Positions 1-8,992 of a DNA stretch of 64,000 nt are shown here, one piece after another (the first letter of the stretch is position 1; every line of letters begins with the position of its first letter). Both the position numbers and the translations under genes were made by a program. The DNA comes from Sphingomonas changnyeongensis. Its GTDB lineage: Bacteria; Pseudomonadota; Alphaproteobacteria; Sphingomonadales; Sphingomonadaceae. A model generated the notes under the pieces. It ran no database searches. It had not been told where the DNA came from and worked only from the letters and a program-made list of their open reading frames with translations. The DNA is taken from NCBI RefSeq assembly GCF_009913435.1, contig NZ_CP047895.1, forward strand, positions 1,558,501 to 1,622,500, read 5' to 3'.

Positions 1-51
1 TCCGTCTGATCGCGGACAAATCTCCGCGGCATTTCAGGATGTTGAGGGGCC

Positions 52-125
52 TGGAGCGGGTAGCGGGAATCGAACCCGCGCGTTCAGCTTGGGAAGCTGA
101 CAGGCTACCATTACATCATACCCGC
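52..125 (-). tRNA. tRNA-Gly (anticodon CCC)
   Basis: The reverse strand folds into a complete 74-nt cloverleaf. It has a GCGGGTA/TACCCGC acceptor stem, a TCAGC/GCTGA anticodon stem around the loop TTCCCAA (anticodon CCC), a T-arm with the loop TTCGATTC, and a genomically encoded CCA end. It decodes GGG glycine codons. It stands alone, with no other tRNA beside it. Confidence 0.95.
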
Positions 126-575
126 TCGAAGGGCGTATCCGGGGCGCGCCCGGCTGATGCGGCGGCTCAGATAGCGGGCGCTGGCCGGCACGGCAAGGGG
201 CTGCGGAGGCCGCGCGCGCTTCTGGCAAGCGCAAGCTCGCGACTCGGCCCCGCCGGGGCACCAGCCGCGAATCGGGGAGTGGCCGGGCGACTGGCGCAAA
301 ACCGCCATTTGCGCACGATTCTGAGCGGCAATCATGCTGCGGCGCAATATTTGTCTACCGAAACGGTATTGAAATAAAATTGCAACATTGCTACATACTG
401 GCCCACGCCGGCACTGCCGGTCGACGTTGCGGAGCGCCCACCCCCTTACGCCCGCAGCGTCCCTCCGGACCGCGCGATTGCGCGGACGGAATATCGCCCG
501 AGCGCGGCCGCTGCCCTCTCTCTCCCCCTTGGCGGTGGCGGGCGCGCTCGGGCCAAAAACAAAGGAGACTGAACG
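126..575. other. Intergenic stretch without a recognised gene
   Basis: These 450 bases lie between the tRNA and a short peptide gene. The reading frames that cross them have no recognisable protein content. The only notable content is an AT-richer island at about 345-400, holding a candidate promoter, followed by GC-rich sequence that would be the 5' leader of the peptide gene. The leader could be a regulatory RNA, but I see no known riboswitch fold in it. Confidence 0.5.
369..397 (+). promoter_or_regulatory. Candidate sigma70-type promoter
   Basis: TTGAAA (369-374) and TACATA (392-397) are separated by exactly 17 bp inside the only AT-rich patch of this intergenic region. Transcription would start near 404 and give a leader of about 170 nt ahead of the peptide gene at 576. 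Confidence 0.45.
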
Positions 576-677
576 ATGAAGATGATTGCTGCGATCGCTG
601 CCCTGCTGCTGGGTTTTGGCCTCACCGGCGCCGCCACCTCGGCCTTTGTGCCGCTGAGCGCCGCTGCGGCGTTCTGA
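576..677 (+). CDS. Short signal-peptide-like protein (33 aa)
   Basis: ATG at 576 follows the purine-rich Shine-Dalgarno sequence AAAGGAG with good spacing. The 33 codons encode MKMIAAIAALLLGFG followed by small residues and a short tail ending AAAAF. The profile is a positively charged start, a hydrophobic core of about 15 residues and an Ala-rich possible signal-peptidase site. It is therefore likely exported or membrane-held. I recognise no family. It sits alone behind its own candidate promoter and is followed by a strong hairpin at 749-778, which supports an independent transcription unit. A chance ORF is possible, but the ribosome-binding site and residue profile argue against it. Confidence 0.55.
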   Translation: MKMIAAIAALLLGFGLTGAATSAFVPLSAAAAF

Positions 678-748
678 TCGGGCCTGCCTGATCCTCGGCA
701 CCTGATCCGGGGCGCCTGACCAAGCCCGCATCTGCGGCAAGACACGCG

Positions 749-778
749 GTGGAGCCGGGCTTTCGCGCCCGGCTCCAC
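749..778 (+). terminator. Terminator-like hairpin
   Basis: A perfect 12-bp stem (749-760 with 767-778, GTGGAGCCGGGC) closes a 6-nt loop shortly after the peptide gene. No T tract follows, so it may act as an RNA-stabilising hairpin rather than an intrinsic terminator. Confidence 0.5.
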
Positions 779-841
779 GCCGTGCGTTCGGGTGGTCTGC
801 GGCCCCGCCGCGCCTCCACCACCATGTTGGCCCTGCCGCGC

Positions 842-858
842 GTCAACCCCTGATTGAC
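842..858. promoter_or_regulatory. GTCAA-N7-TTGAC palindrome upstream of panB
   Basis: GTCAA (842-846), 7 bp, TTGAC (854-858), extended by GC on both outer sides. It is the same arrangement found between the units of the repeat array at 41992-42123 and at three other places in this window. It lies 39 bp before the first possible panB start, so a role as operator is possible but unproven. Confidence 0.4.
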
Positions 859-897
859 GCCAATCGCCGATGGACGGGCCATGCCTTGCCCGCCTAA

Positions 898-1764
898 ATG
901 CGCGGCATGTCGACCACCTACACCCTCGATACCGCGACCAGCCGCGCCAACCCGACCCCGCAGCCGATGAAGCGGCTGACCGCGCCTGCCATCCGCGCGC
1001 GCAAAGGGGGCGAGCCGCTGGTGATGCTCACCGCCTATACGGTGCGCATGGCGCAGCTGCTCGATCCGCATTGCGACATGCTGCTGGTCGGCGACAGCCT
1101 GGGCCAGGTCGTCTACGGCCTGCCATCGACCCTTCCGGTCAGCCTTGACATGATGTGCGCGCACGGGGCCGCCGTGGTGCGCGGCAGCTATCATGCGATG
1201 GTCGTCGTCGACATGCCGTTTGGCAGCTATGAAACCTCGCCCGAACAGGCATTTGCCAGCGCCGCGCGGATCCTGAAGGAAAGCGGTGCCGCCGCCGTCA
1301 AGCTCGAGGGCGGGGAGGCGATGGCGGAAACGGTCGGCTTTCTCGTCCGGCGCGGCATTCCGGTGATGGGCCATGTCGGGCTGACGCCGCAGGCGGTGAA
1401 CATGCTGGGCGGCCACCGCGTGCAGGGGCGGGACGAAGCGACCGCGCAGCGCGTTGTCGCCGATGCCCGCGCCATTGCCGATGCCGGGGCCTTTGCCGTC
1501 GTGGTCGAGGGCGTGGTCGAACCGATCGGCGTTGCCGTGACGCAGGCGATCGCCTGTCCGACGATCGGGATCGGCGCGTCGGCCGCCTGTGACGGGCAGG
1601 TGCTGGTTGCCGAGGACATGCTCGGCCTGTTCGAGCGCACGCCGCGCTTCGTGCGCCGCTATGCCGACATGGCGGCGCTGATCGACGGTGCCGCCGCCGA
1701 ATATGCCCGCGATGTGCGCGCGCGCAGCTTTCCGGGCGATGCGGAGATCTATGCCCCCAAATGA
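898..1764 (+). CDS. panB: 3-methyl-2-oxobutanoate hydroxymethyltransferase
   Basis: PanB transfers a hydroxymethyl group from 5,10-methylenetetrahydrofolate to 2-oxoisovalerate, giving ketopantoate, the committed step toward pantothenate and CoA. It is a cytosolic TIM-barrel metal enzyme. The protein has the family signature [12 protein letters not shown] near residue 60, the VKLEGG segment in the middle, and [12 protein letters not shown] followed by GIGAS. At 288 residues it is slightly longer than the usual 260-280 because of an N-terminal extension. ATG at 907 (MSTTYTL) is an equally plausible start. panC and panD are not adjacent. The next gene on the same strand begins 124 bp downstream and is functionally unrelated. 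Confidence 0.96.
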   Translation: MRGMSTTYTLDTATSRANPTPQPMKRLTAPAIRARKGGEPLVMLTAYTVRMAQLLDPHCDMLLVGDSLGQVVYGLPSTLPVSLDMMCAHGAAVVRGSYHAMVVVDMPFGSYETSPEQAFASAARILKESGAAAVKLEGGEAMAETVGFLVRRGIPVMGHVGLTPQAVNMLGGHRVQGRDEATAQRVVADARAIADAGAFAVVVEGVVEPIGVAVTQAIACPTIGIGASAACDGQVLVAEDMLGLFERTPRFVRRYADMAALIDGAAAEYARDVRARSFPGDAEIYAPK

Positions 1765-1888
1765 CGGGGCAGGGGGACGGTCCCGTTCCTCTGGCCCCTT
1801 TCTCCCAGACCCTTTCTCCCAGCCTCTTTCCCCGCGCGGCCGGCGCGGCTAAGACGGCGGCTGATTTCCCAACCGACGGAGAACTGGC

Positions 1889-2569
1889 TTGGCCCTTCCG
1901 CCGCAGAATAGCGACGCATTCATCCGCGAGGTCGACGAGGAGCTGCGCCGCGACCAGATTTTCGGTTTCTGGGCACGCTATGGGCGCACGGTGCTCGTCG
2001 TCATTCTGGTCGGGCTCGCCGTGTTTGCCGGCTTTCTTTACTGGCGTCACCATCAGGACCAGCAGGCCGGGCTGACCGGCGAAAAGCTGCAGGCTGCGGT
2101 CGACAAGCTGTCGGCCAACCGGTTCACCGATGCCAAGCCCGCGCTTGAGGAACTGACCCGCTCCGACCGCGCCGGTTACCGCGCCGCTGCGCGCCTGGCG
2201 CTGGGCGGTGTCGCGGCCCAGGCCGATGATGCGCGCACCGCCGCCGCCCGCTTTGCCGAAGTGGCGGGCGATGCCGGCCTGCCGCAGCCGCTGCGCGACC
2301 TCGCGCTCATCCGCCAGACGGCGGTCGAGTTCGATCAGCTGCCGCCGCAGACGGTGATCACCCGGCTGCAGCCGCTGGCGCAGAAGGGCAGCGCCTGGTT
2401 CGGCAGCGCGGGCGAAATGGTTGCCGCCGCGCATCTGAAGGCCGGACGGCCTGAGGCTGCCGGGCCGATCTTTGCCGCCATCGCCGCCGATCCGTCGGTG
2501 CCCGAGACGATCCGCACCCGCGCCGTCCAGATCGCCGCCCTGCTGGGCGTCGACAATCAGGGGCGCTGA
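1889..2569 (+). CDS. YfgM-like membrane-anchored TPR protein
   Basis: The 226-residue protein has a short cytoplasmic N-terminus, one transmembrane helix (about residues 31-50) and a long Ala-rich helical region with tetratricopeptide character, as in YfgM/DUF2133-type proteins that link envelope chaperones to the Sec translocon. The start is TTG at 1889, chosen because GGAG lies 6 nt upstream and the protein begins ALPPQNSDAF in the expected place. bamB follows 73 bp downstream on the same strand, the conserved yfgM-bamB order, so the pair probably serves outer-membrane protein biogenesis. The usual third partner, der, lies about 39 kb away in this window. Confidence 0.85.
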   Translation: MALPPQNSDAFIREVDEELRRDQIFGFWARYGRTVLVVILVGLAVFAGFLYWRHHQDQQAGLTGEKLQAAVDKLSANRFTDAKPALEELTRSDRAGYRAAARLALGGVAAQADDARTAAARFAEVAGDAGLPQPLRDLALIRQTAVEFDQLPPQTVITRLQPLAQKGSAWFGSAGEMVAAAHLKAGRPEAAGPIFAAIAADPSVPETIRTRAVQIAALLGVDNQGR

Positions 2570-2642
2570 ACGATCCGCGCCCGCGCGTCGTTGTTCTGAT
2601 CCCTCCGCCCTTTCGTCTCCGTTCCAGCCGAGTGCCTCCGCG

Positions 2643-4013
2643 ATGATCCGCCCTTATTCCCGCCCCCTGATCCTTGCTCTTGCAGTCGCGCTGGCCGGGT
2701 GCGGCACGTTCAAGCAGGCCAAGCCCAAGACGCCGGTGATCGGCAACCGGGTGCCGATCCTGGTTTCCGAAACCAATGCCGATGTCGATCCCGGCCTGGC
2801 GGCGGTCGACGTGCTGCTGCCGGTGCAGATCGTCAATGACAGCTGGACGCAGGCCGGCGGCAATGCCGCCAAGTCGATGGGGCATCTGGGCCTGGGGGCT
2901 GAACCCAAGCAGGTGTGGGATGCGCGCGTCAATGCGGGCTACAAGAAAAGGTCGCGGCTGGCGGCGGCGCCGGTGGTGTCCGGCGGCCGGCTGTTCATCG
3001 TCGATGCGATGGCCCGGCTGCATGCGTTCAACGCCGACACCGGGGCCAAGCTGTGGACGGTGTTCGTTGGCGATGAAAAGGACTCGAAGGGGGGCGTCAG
3101 CTTCTGGAGCGGCGAGGCCACCGGGGTCAGCGGCGCGCTGTTCGGCGGCGGGGTGAGTGCCGAGGGCGACCGCGTCTATGCGACCAACGGGCTGGGCGAT
3201 GTCGTCGCGTTGAGCGCCGCCGATGGCAGCATCATCTGGAAAAAGCGCCCGGGCGGGCCGCTGCGCGGTGCGCCGACGCTGTTTGCCGGCAATCTGTTCG
3301 TCGTCAGCCAGGACAATCAGCTGTTCGCGCTGCGCCAGAGCGACGGCAATGTCGAATGGACGGACAGCGCGACGCTGGAGGTGTCGGGCGTGTTCGGCGT
3401 CGCCGCACCCGCGGCGGGGCAGGGCACGGTGGTGGCCGGCTTCTCGTCGGGCGAGCTCGATGCCTTTCGCTACGAAAATGGCCGGCCGCTGTGGCAGGAT
3501 GCGCTGTCGCGTACCAGCATCTCGACCTCGGTCGCCACGCTGTCGGACATCGACGCCCCGCCGGTCGTCGATCAGGGCCGGGTGATCGCCATTGGCGCGG
3601 GCGGGCGCATGGTGTCGCTCGACCTGTTCACCGGCCAGCGGCTGTGGGAAATCAACGCCGCCGGCATTTCGATGCCCTGGGTGGCGGGCGAATGGGCGTT
3701 CGTCGTGACCGAGGATGCCCGGCTGCTCGCGGTCGCGCGGTCGAACGGCCGGGTGCGCTGGGCGACGCAGCTCAGCCGCTATCGCAAGGAAAAGAAAAAG
3801 ACCGGGGCGATTGGCTGGAAAGGCCCGGTGCTCGCCGGCGGGCGGCTGGTGCTGACCAACAGCCTGGGGCAGATCATTTCGGTCGACCCGACGAACGGCC
3901 AGATCCAGTCGGTCATCAAAAAGGCCGGCAAGGGCTTTTCGCTGGCCCCGGTGGTTGCCAACAACATGCTGTTCCTGGTCGACGACAAGGGGCGCCTGAC
4001 CGCCTGGCGCTGA
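2643..4013 (+). CDS. bamB: Outer membrane protein assembly factor BamB
   Basis: BamB is the lipoprotein beta-propeller subunit of the BAM complex that inserts outer-membrane beta-barrels. The start at 2643 gives a lipoprotein signal peptide with lipobox LAGC and Cys20. The remainder is made of repeated PQQ-type propeller blades (for example the A-D-T-GAKLWT and AADGSIIWKK repeats). The total of 456 residues is longer than E. coli BamB but normal for alphaproteobacteria. It follows the TPR gene on the same strand. Confidence 0.93.
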   Translation: MIRPYSRPLILALAVALAGCGTFKQAKPKTPVIGNRVPILVSETNADVDPGLAAVDVLLPVQIVNDSWTQAGGNAAKSMGHLGLGAEPKQVWDARVNAGYKKRSRLAAAPVVSGGRLFIVDAMARLHAFNADTGAKLWTVFVGDEKDSKGGVSFWSGEATGVSGALFGGGVSAEGDRVYATNGLGDVVALSAADGSIIWKKRPGGPLRGAPTLFAGNLFVVSQDNQLFALRQSDGNVEWTDSATLEVSGVFGVAAPAAGQGTVVAGFSSGELDAFRYENGRPLWQDALSRTSISTSVATLSDIDAPPVVDQGRVIAIGAGGRMVSLDLFTGQRLWEINAAGISMPWVAGEWAFVVTEDARLLAVARSNGRVRWATQLSRYRKEKKKTGAIGWKGPVLAGGRLVLTNSLGQIISVDPTNGQIQSVIKKAGKGFSLAPVVANNMLFLVDDKGRLTAWR

Positions 4014-4039
4014 CCAGCCGTGGCGCGCAAGGACCCGGT

Positions 4040-4395
4040 TCAGGCCGGGCCGCTGTCATTCCCGCCGGGTTCGGTCGCCGGCGCGACCGGCTCTGCCGGG
4101 GCAGGGCTGCCGGCATCGGCGGCGTCGGCGGGGGCGCCTGCGTCCCGGTCGTGTTGACGGCCGCCGAACCGGCGGCGGCGGGGGTTCCGGCTGCCTGATC
4201 TACGACCAGATCCGCATCCATCTGCGTCTCGGCAGCGCGCAAGGCTGCATCGACGGTGTCGACCGCAGCATTGGCGGTCGCCATGGTCGCGGCCGAGCCG
4301 TTCGCCGCGGCCATGTCATTGCCGGTGTTGCCTGAACAGGCGGCAAGCGCCAGCAGGGCGGGGGCAGCGCACAGCGCGGCAGGCAGTCGGGACAT
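4040..4395 (-). CDS. Small Ala-rich lipoprotein (frameshifted here)
   Basis: The start at 4395 gives a lipoprotein signal ending LAAC with Cys20, then a low-complexity Ala/Thr/Pro-rich chain. The first frame would run into the 3' end of bamB on the opposite strand. Adding one base to the five-G run at 4130-4134 (plus strand) moves reading into a frame that continues in the same Ala/Pro/Glu style and stops at 4040, giving 118 residues. The first half has a helical stretch (ATANAAVDTVDAALRAAETQ). No family is recognised. It lies just downstream of phoK on the same strand, 58 bp away, and may be co-transcribed with it. Confidence 0.6.
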
Positions 4396-4453
4396 CACAG
4401 GCTCCGTCGGCAAGGGACCATGGCCGGGCACCATGCCCGGCCATGGTGGTGGT

Positions 4454-6120
4454 TCAGTTGACGGCGCAGCTGTCGGCGTCGCCCGCATCGAGGTCAAGGC
4501 AGCGGCCGTCAATCTCGGCGCGGGCGACCGGCAGGCGCAGCAGCGCGGCGAGCGTCGGCAGGATGTCCACCGTCTCGACGCCGAGCGGCTGTTCGAACGG
4601 CGTCACCCCCGGCCACCAGAACAGGATCGGCACGCGCCGGTCATAATCCCAGAAGCTGCCATGGGTGGCGACATAGCCGCCGCGCGGATCGGCGATCGGC
4701 GTGACGCGCGGCTTGAGCGCCACGATCAGATCGCCCGACCGGCCGGGAAAATAGGATGCGCGCGCCCGTGCGGCGAGCGACCAGGTCTCGGGCGGGCCAT
4801 CGGGCTGCGGCATCGCGGCCAGCTCGGTGCCGGTGAACACCGCCTCGACCAGCGGGCTTCGCCGCACCAGCTCGGCCGCGCGGCGGATGACGGCGGCACG
4901 GCGGCGCGCCGGCACGTCGCGGTGGACATAGAGATCGCCGCCATTCGCGATCAGCGCCGGGCCGGCAAGCTTCAGCTCCTGGCGGATCATGGCGTCGATC
5001 GCCTGGGGATCGAAACGCTGATCGACACGCCGGGCATCGGGCGCGGCGTGGCGGACATTGCGTTCCGGCAGGTCATGCCCGCCATGATCGGCGGTCAGCA
5101 CCGCGACATAGCGCACGCCGCTGGCGTCGAGCGCGGCGAACAGTCGGCCCAGCTCGCGGTCGAGCGCCATCAGCGTCAGGCATTGTTCGCTGCCCGATGT
5201 GCCATAGGTGTGGCCGACATAGTCGGGGCCGAGGCGCTGAGCGCCAGCAGATCGGGCGCGCTGCCGCGCCCCAGCTTCAGCGAATCGAACAGGGCGAGCG
5301 CCAGATCGACCGTCGCCACATCGCTTTCGGGCGATGCGCGGAAGGCGCGGGTATCACCGGCGGCGCGGGCGAAGCGGCCGTCGCCGACCGTCTTGCCGCC
5401 GCCGATCGGGACGGCGCGGGCGCGGGTGTCGCACGGGGCGATCAGGTCCATCGCCGGCTGCGGCGCGGCCAGCCGGGCGGCGACGCGCGCGCGCACGGCG
5501 GCGACCGCCGGATCAGCGGTCTGGCCGGCGGGGCCGACATAGTCGCGGCCGTTCCACCACCACATCTGGTCGGCGCGGTGGCCGCCCAGCATCACCGCCG
5601 CGCGGTCCTTGGTCGACACCGACACCACCCGGCTGGCCGGATTGGCCGCCTTCATCCGGTCGCCCAGCGTGGGCACCTTCAGATGCACGGGCGAGACCGT
5701 GTAGTTTGACGAGCTGCTGCCGGCGACGCTCTCGTCCTCCGCGCAATAGACGGTCTTGTCCGCGCGCGCGACCGACTGATCCAGCCAGTCATTGGCGATG
5801 ATGCCGCTGCGCGCCGGGCGGGCGCCGGTCAGGATCGTCGAATGGCCGGGGCAGGTCTCGGTCGCGGCGTGCGACTGATAGCCGGAGGGAAAGACCACGC
5901 CCTGCGACAGCCGCTTCAGCCCGCCACTGAAATATTGGCGATATTCCGCGAAAAGGTCGGCGGAAAACTGGTCGACGGCGATGGTGACGACCAATGCGGG
6001 GGCGGCCGGCTGCGCGGGAGCGGAGGGCGGGGCAGGCGGCGGGGCAGGCGTTTGGGCCAGCGCCTGGGCCGATGCGCCTGCCAGCAACAGCGCGGGCAGC
6101 AGAACGAGGGTGCGGATCAC
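4454..6120 (-). CDS. phoK: PhoK-type alkaline phosphatase (frameshifted here)
   Basis: A secreted, metal-dependent phosphomonoesterase of the nucleotide pyrophosphatase/phosphodiesterase superfamily. GTG at 6120, preceded by AAGGAG, opens a signal peptide of about 22 residues. The motif HAATETCPGHST places the nucleophile at Thr89. Asn110, Lys171 and Arg173 fall exactly at the positions I recall for the Sphingomonas enzyme, and TADHGGHDL and ATHGS supply later metal ligands. The frame breaks in the segment that should read SAPDYVGHTYG. One extra base in the four-G run at 5225-5228 (plus strand) restores a single 555-residue protein, the family length. The gene diverges from the dsbD-like gene. 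Its substrate is probably organic phosphate in the periplasm or medium. Confidence 0.88.
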
Positions 6121-6248
6121 GGAACAGAATCTCCTTGGGCCATGGGCCGGGTGCGGATAGGGGATGGCGCATGGCCGCTGAACCGACAAGCTCCCCCGTC
6201 CGCCGCGCCGGTGGCGGTCTGCCTTATGCCGTTTTTCATGGCGCGGTG

Positions 6249-8327
6249 ATGACGCTCCTGACGGCGCTGGCGCTGCTGCTGGCCATCGCCCCGGCCCGCG
6301 CGCAGGGCCGGCGGGGCCGGCTGGTGCGACCGCGCATATCCGTCCGACCCTGGTCGCCGAAGTCGCCGCGCCCGCGCCGGGCCAGACCATCGATCTGGCG
6401 CTGTTGATGCAGCCCGATACGGGCTGGCACGGCTATTGGGCCAATCCCGGCGATGCCGGGGTGCCGCTCGCTGTGCGCTGGACGCTGCCGGCGGGCGCAC
6501 GGGTGGGGCCTTTGCCTATCCGGTGCCCGAAAAGCTGCTGATCGCCGGGCTGATGAACTATGTGTTCGCGCGGGATTATGCGCTGATCCTGCCCTTCACC
6601 GTCCCAGCGGGCGCGCGGCCCGGCGACCGGCTGCAGATCGCCGCCGAGCTCGACTGGCTGGCCTGCACCGATCAGGTCTGCGTGCCCGAACGCGGGCGCG
6701 TCAATCTTGGCTTGACGGTCGGAACGGGGGCAGCCGATCCGGCGCAGACGGCGCGGTTCGATGGCTGGCGGCGGGCGCTGCCCCGGCCGCTCGGCGCGCC
6801 GGTGCAGGCGGCGCGGGCGGGCAAGATGATCCGGCTGGCCGTGCCGCTGCCGGCGGGGATTGCGCTCGACAAACCCTATGTGTTTCCGCTGACCGAACGG
6901 CTGATCGACCATGCCGGGCCGCAATCCTTCAGCCGCACCGGCGACACGCTGATCGTCGAACTGCCGGCCTCCGCGCCGGGGGCGCAGCCGCTTGCCGGGG
7001 TGCTGCGCGTCGATGATCGCACCGCACTGGCGTTCGCGGCGGTGGCGGGGGCGGTGCCGCCGCCCGGCACGCCGGTTGCGACCGGGGACGCCGCCGATGG
7101 TGCGGGCGCGGGGGGCGCTGGCTTTGGCGGCGGCGCGCTCGGCCTGCTGGCGGCGCTCGGGGCCGCCATTCTTGGCGGGCTGATCCTCAACATCATGCCC
7201 TGCGTGTTCCCGATCCTGAGCCTCAAGGCGCTCGGCCTCGCGCGCGGCGGGATCGACGAAGCCGTCGCCCGGCGCGAGGCGCTGGCCTATGCGGCGGGGG
7301 TGATCCTGACCTGTGTGGCGCTGGGCGGGCTGCTGCTTGCCCTGCGCGCGGGCGGGGCGTCGGTCGGCTGGGCGTTTCAGCTGCAGGACCCGCGCGTGAT
7401 CGCGCTGCTGCTGCTGCTGGTCGTCGCCATCGCGCTCAATCTCGCCGGGCTGTTCGAACTGGCGAGCATCGGCGCGGGCGATGCGCTGGCGCACCGCGGC
7501 GGGGCTGCAGGCGCATTCTGGACCGGGGCGCTCGCCGCCTTTGTCGCCACGCCCTGCACCGGCCCGTTCATGGCCGCCGCGCTCGGCGCGGCGCTCGTCC
7601 TGCCGGTGATGGCGGCGCTGGCGATCTTTGCCGGGCTGGGGCTGGGGCTGGCGCTGCCGTTTCTCGCCATCGGCTTTGTTCCCGCGCTGCGCCGCCGCCT
7701 GCCGCGTCCGGGCGCGTGGATGACGACGCTGCGCCGCATTCTGGCCGTGCCGATGTTTGCAACCGCACTCGGCCTTGCCTGGATTCTTGGCCGGCAGGCG
7801 GGGGCGACGGCATGGCGCTGGGGCTGGCGGCGGCGCTGCTGCTCGGCCTTGGCCTGTGGTGGCTTGGGATGCGCCAGGCGGGCGGCCGCCGCGTCTGGCC
7901 GGCGCTGCCGGTGCTGCTCGCCGCGCTGGCGCTGACCGTCGCGGTCCGGCCGGTGACGGGGGCTGCTGCCGCGCCGTCCGGCGGGGGCGCGCTCGCCGCC
8001 CGGCCGTTCAGCGAAGCCGCGCTCGACCGCGCCCGCGCGAGCGGCCGGCCGGTGTTCGTCTATTTCACCGCCGACTGGTGCATCACCTGCAAGGTCAATG
8101 AACGCGCCGCGATCGACCGCGCGGACACCGCCCGCGCCTTTGCGCGCGGCGGGATCGAGGTGCTGGTCGGCGACTGGACGAATGGCGATCCGGCGATCGG
8201 CCGTTTTCTTGCCCGGCGCGGGCGTTCGGGAGTGCCGCTTTACCTGTTCTACCGCCCCGGCGCGGCGGAGCCTGAGGAGCTGCCCCAGCTGCTGACCCCG
8301 GCGATGCTGACCGCGCTGGCGGGCTAG
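6249..8327 (+). CDS. DsbD-family thiol:disulfide interchange protein (three frameshifts here)
   Basis: It carries electrons from cytosolic thioredoxin across the inner membrane to periplasmic thiol partners. The order is a signal peptide, a periplasmic DsbD-alpha-like domain, a polytopic domain with cysteines in IMPCVFP (near 317) and TPCTGP (near 435), and a C-terminal thioredoxin-like domain with YFTADWCITCK (near 610). Reading shifts three times, each time as if one G were missing, from the G runs at 6313-6316, 6505-6508 and 7800-7804. Restored, it gives 693 residues, the normal length. ATG at 6249 or GTG at 6246 can start it. It probably supports cytochrome c maturation or methionine sulfoxide or disulfide repair. 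No ccm genes are nearby. Confidence 0.88.
6700..6716. promoter_or_regulatory. GTCAA-N7-TTGAC palindrome inside the dsbD-like gene
   Basis: GTCAA (6700-6704), 7 bp, TTGAC (6712-6716). It lies within coding sequence and uses CTT and TTG leucine codons, which are uncommon in these GC-rich genes. It matches the other GTCAA-N7-TTGAC sites in the window and is listed as a possible dispersed protein-binding site. Confidence 0.3.
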
Positions 8328-8400
8328 AGCGGTTTCCAGTCAGGTGGGATCACCTGACGGTTCGGAAGACGCGGCAAACCGACAAACTAGAGCGGTTTCG
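8326..8400. repeat. AGAGC-type intergenic repeat, copy A
   Basis: The element begins AGAGCGGTTTCC right at the dsbD stop codon and ends with a second AGAGCGGTTTC. An internal 7-bp stem (8340-8346 with 8351-8357, loop GGAT) and an A-rich right part follow. It resembles the widespread alphaproteobacterial intergenic repeat that starts AGAGC(A/G)TTT. A related copy is at 11509-11578. Confidence 0.6.
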
Positions 8401-8992
8401 AGCCGGTTGGCACGGCGGGTTCGGTCGGGGGCGGCGGGGCAGCCTCTGGCGCCGGTTCGGGGCCAAGGCACGCCTCGCGCACCCGCCTGACCGAAACCCC
8501 GCCCGGCAGCGTCAGCTGTTCGCCCGCGCCGCCGATCAGCAGGATCTGCGCCTGCGGGGCTGCCATCGCGGCGAACAGCGGATCGCCGGCGGCAAGCCTG
8601 GCCTGCACCCGCGCGGTTCCCGCCGGGCGGGCCGGCATGTTCTTTTCCACATCGCCGGCGCGCAGTGTCAGCACATCGCCATCGCCCGCGCGTTCGACGA
8701 TGATCTGGCCGCGCGCCCGGTCGCAGCTGAGCGCCAGCAGCGGGGCCTCGCCCGCCGCACCGAACGAGGCCGTGGCGCCGTTCACGCTCCAGGCCGGGGG
8801 CGGGCCGGCAGTGGCGACCGGCGCATCGGATTCGATCAGTTCAGGGTCGGCGTTCACCCGCACCTCGCCCGCGCGCTGCTCGCGTTCCTGCGGCTTGATG
8901 TCGGTGCAGCCGCCAAGCGCCATCACCCCGGCGATGATCGCGGTCAGCGGCAGGGCGGTGCGCCAGGCTGTGGCGCCATCATTTGACGGCAT
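8387..8992 (-). CDS. Conserved-type lipoprotein of unknown function
   Basis: The 201 residues start with a signal ending MALGGC (Cys29), so this is a predicted lipoprotein. After a charged linker the body contains the segment PAWSVNGATASFG and a beta-rich domain (LALSCDRARGQIIVER), followed by a Pro-rich tail. I recognise no named family, although the single Cys in SCDR and the late Cys in REACLG could form a disulfide. Its ATG overlaps the 3' end of the amidohydrolase gene by 14 nt, which implies co-transcription and translational coupling. It ends inside the AGAGC repeat. Confidence 0.75.
   Translation of the reverse strand: MPSNDGATAWRTALPLTAIIAGVMALGGCTDIKPQEREQRAGEVRVNADPELIESDAPVATAGPPPAWSVNGATASFGAAGEAPLLALSCDRARGQIIVERAGDGDVLTLRAGDVEKNMPARPAGTARVQARLAAGDPLFAAMAAPQAQILLIGGAGEQLTLPGGVSVRRVREACLGPEPAPEAAPPPPTEPAVPTGSKPL

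Noticed and set aside
111..740. Minus-strand frame of 209 codons across the tRNA-side intergenic region
   Set aside because: It overlaps the tRNA gene and has an Arg/Ala/Pro-rich sequence without domain features. The plus-strand promoter and peptide gene explain the region better.
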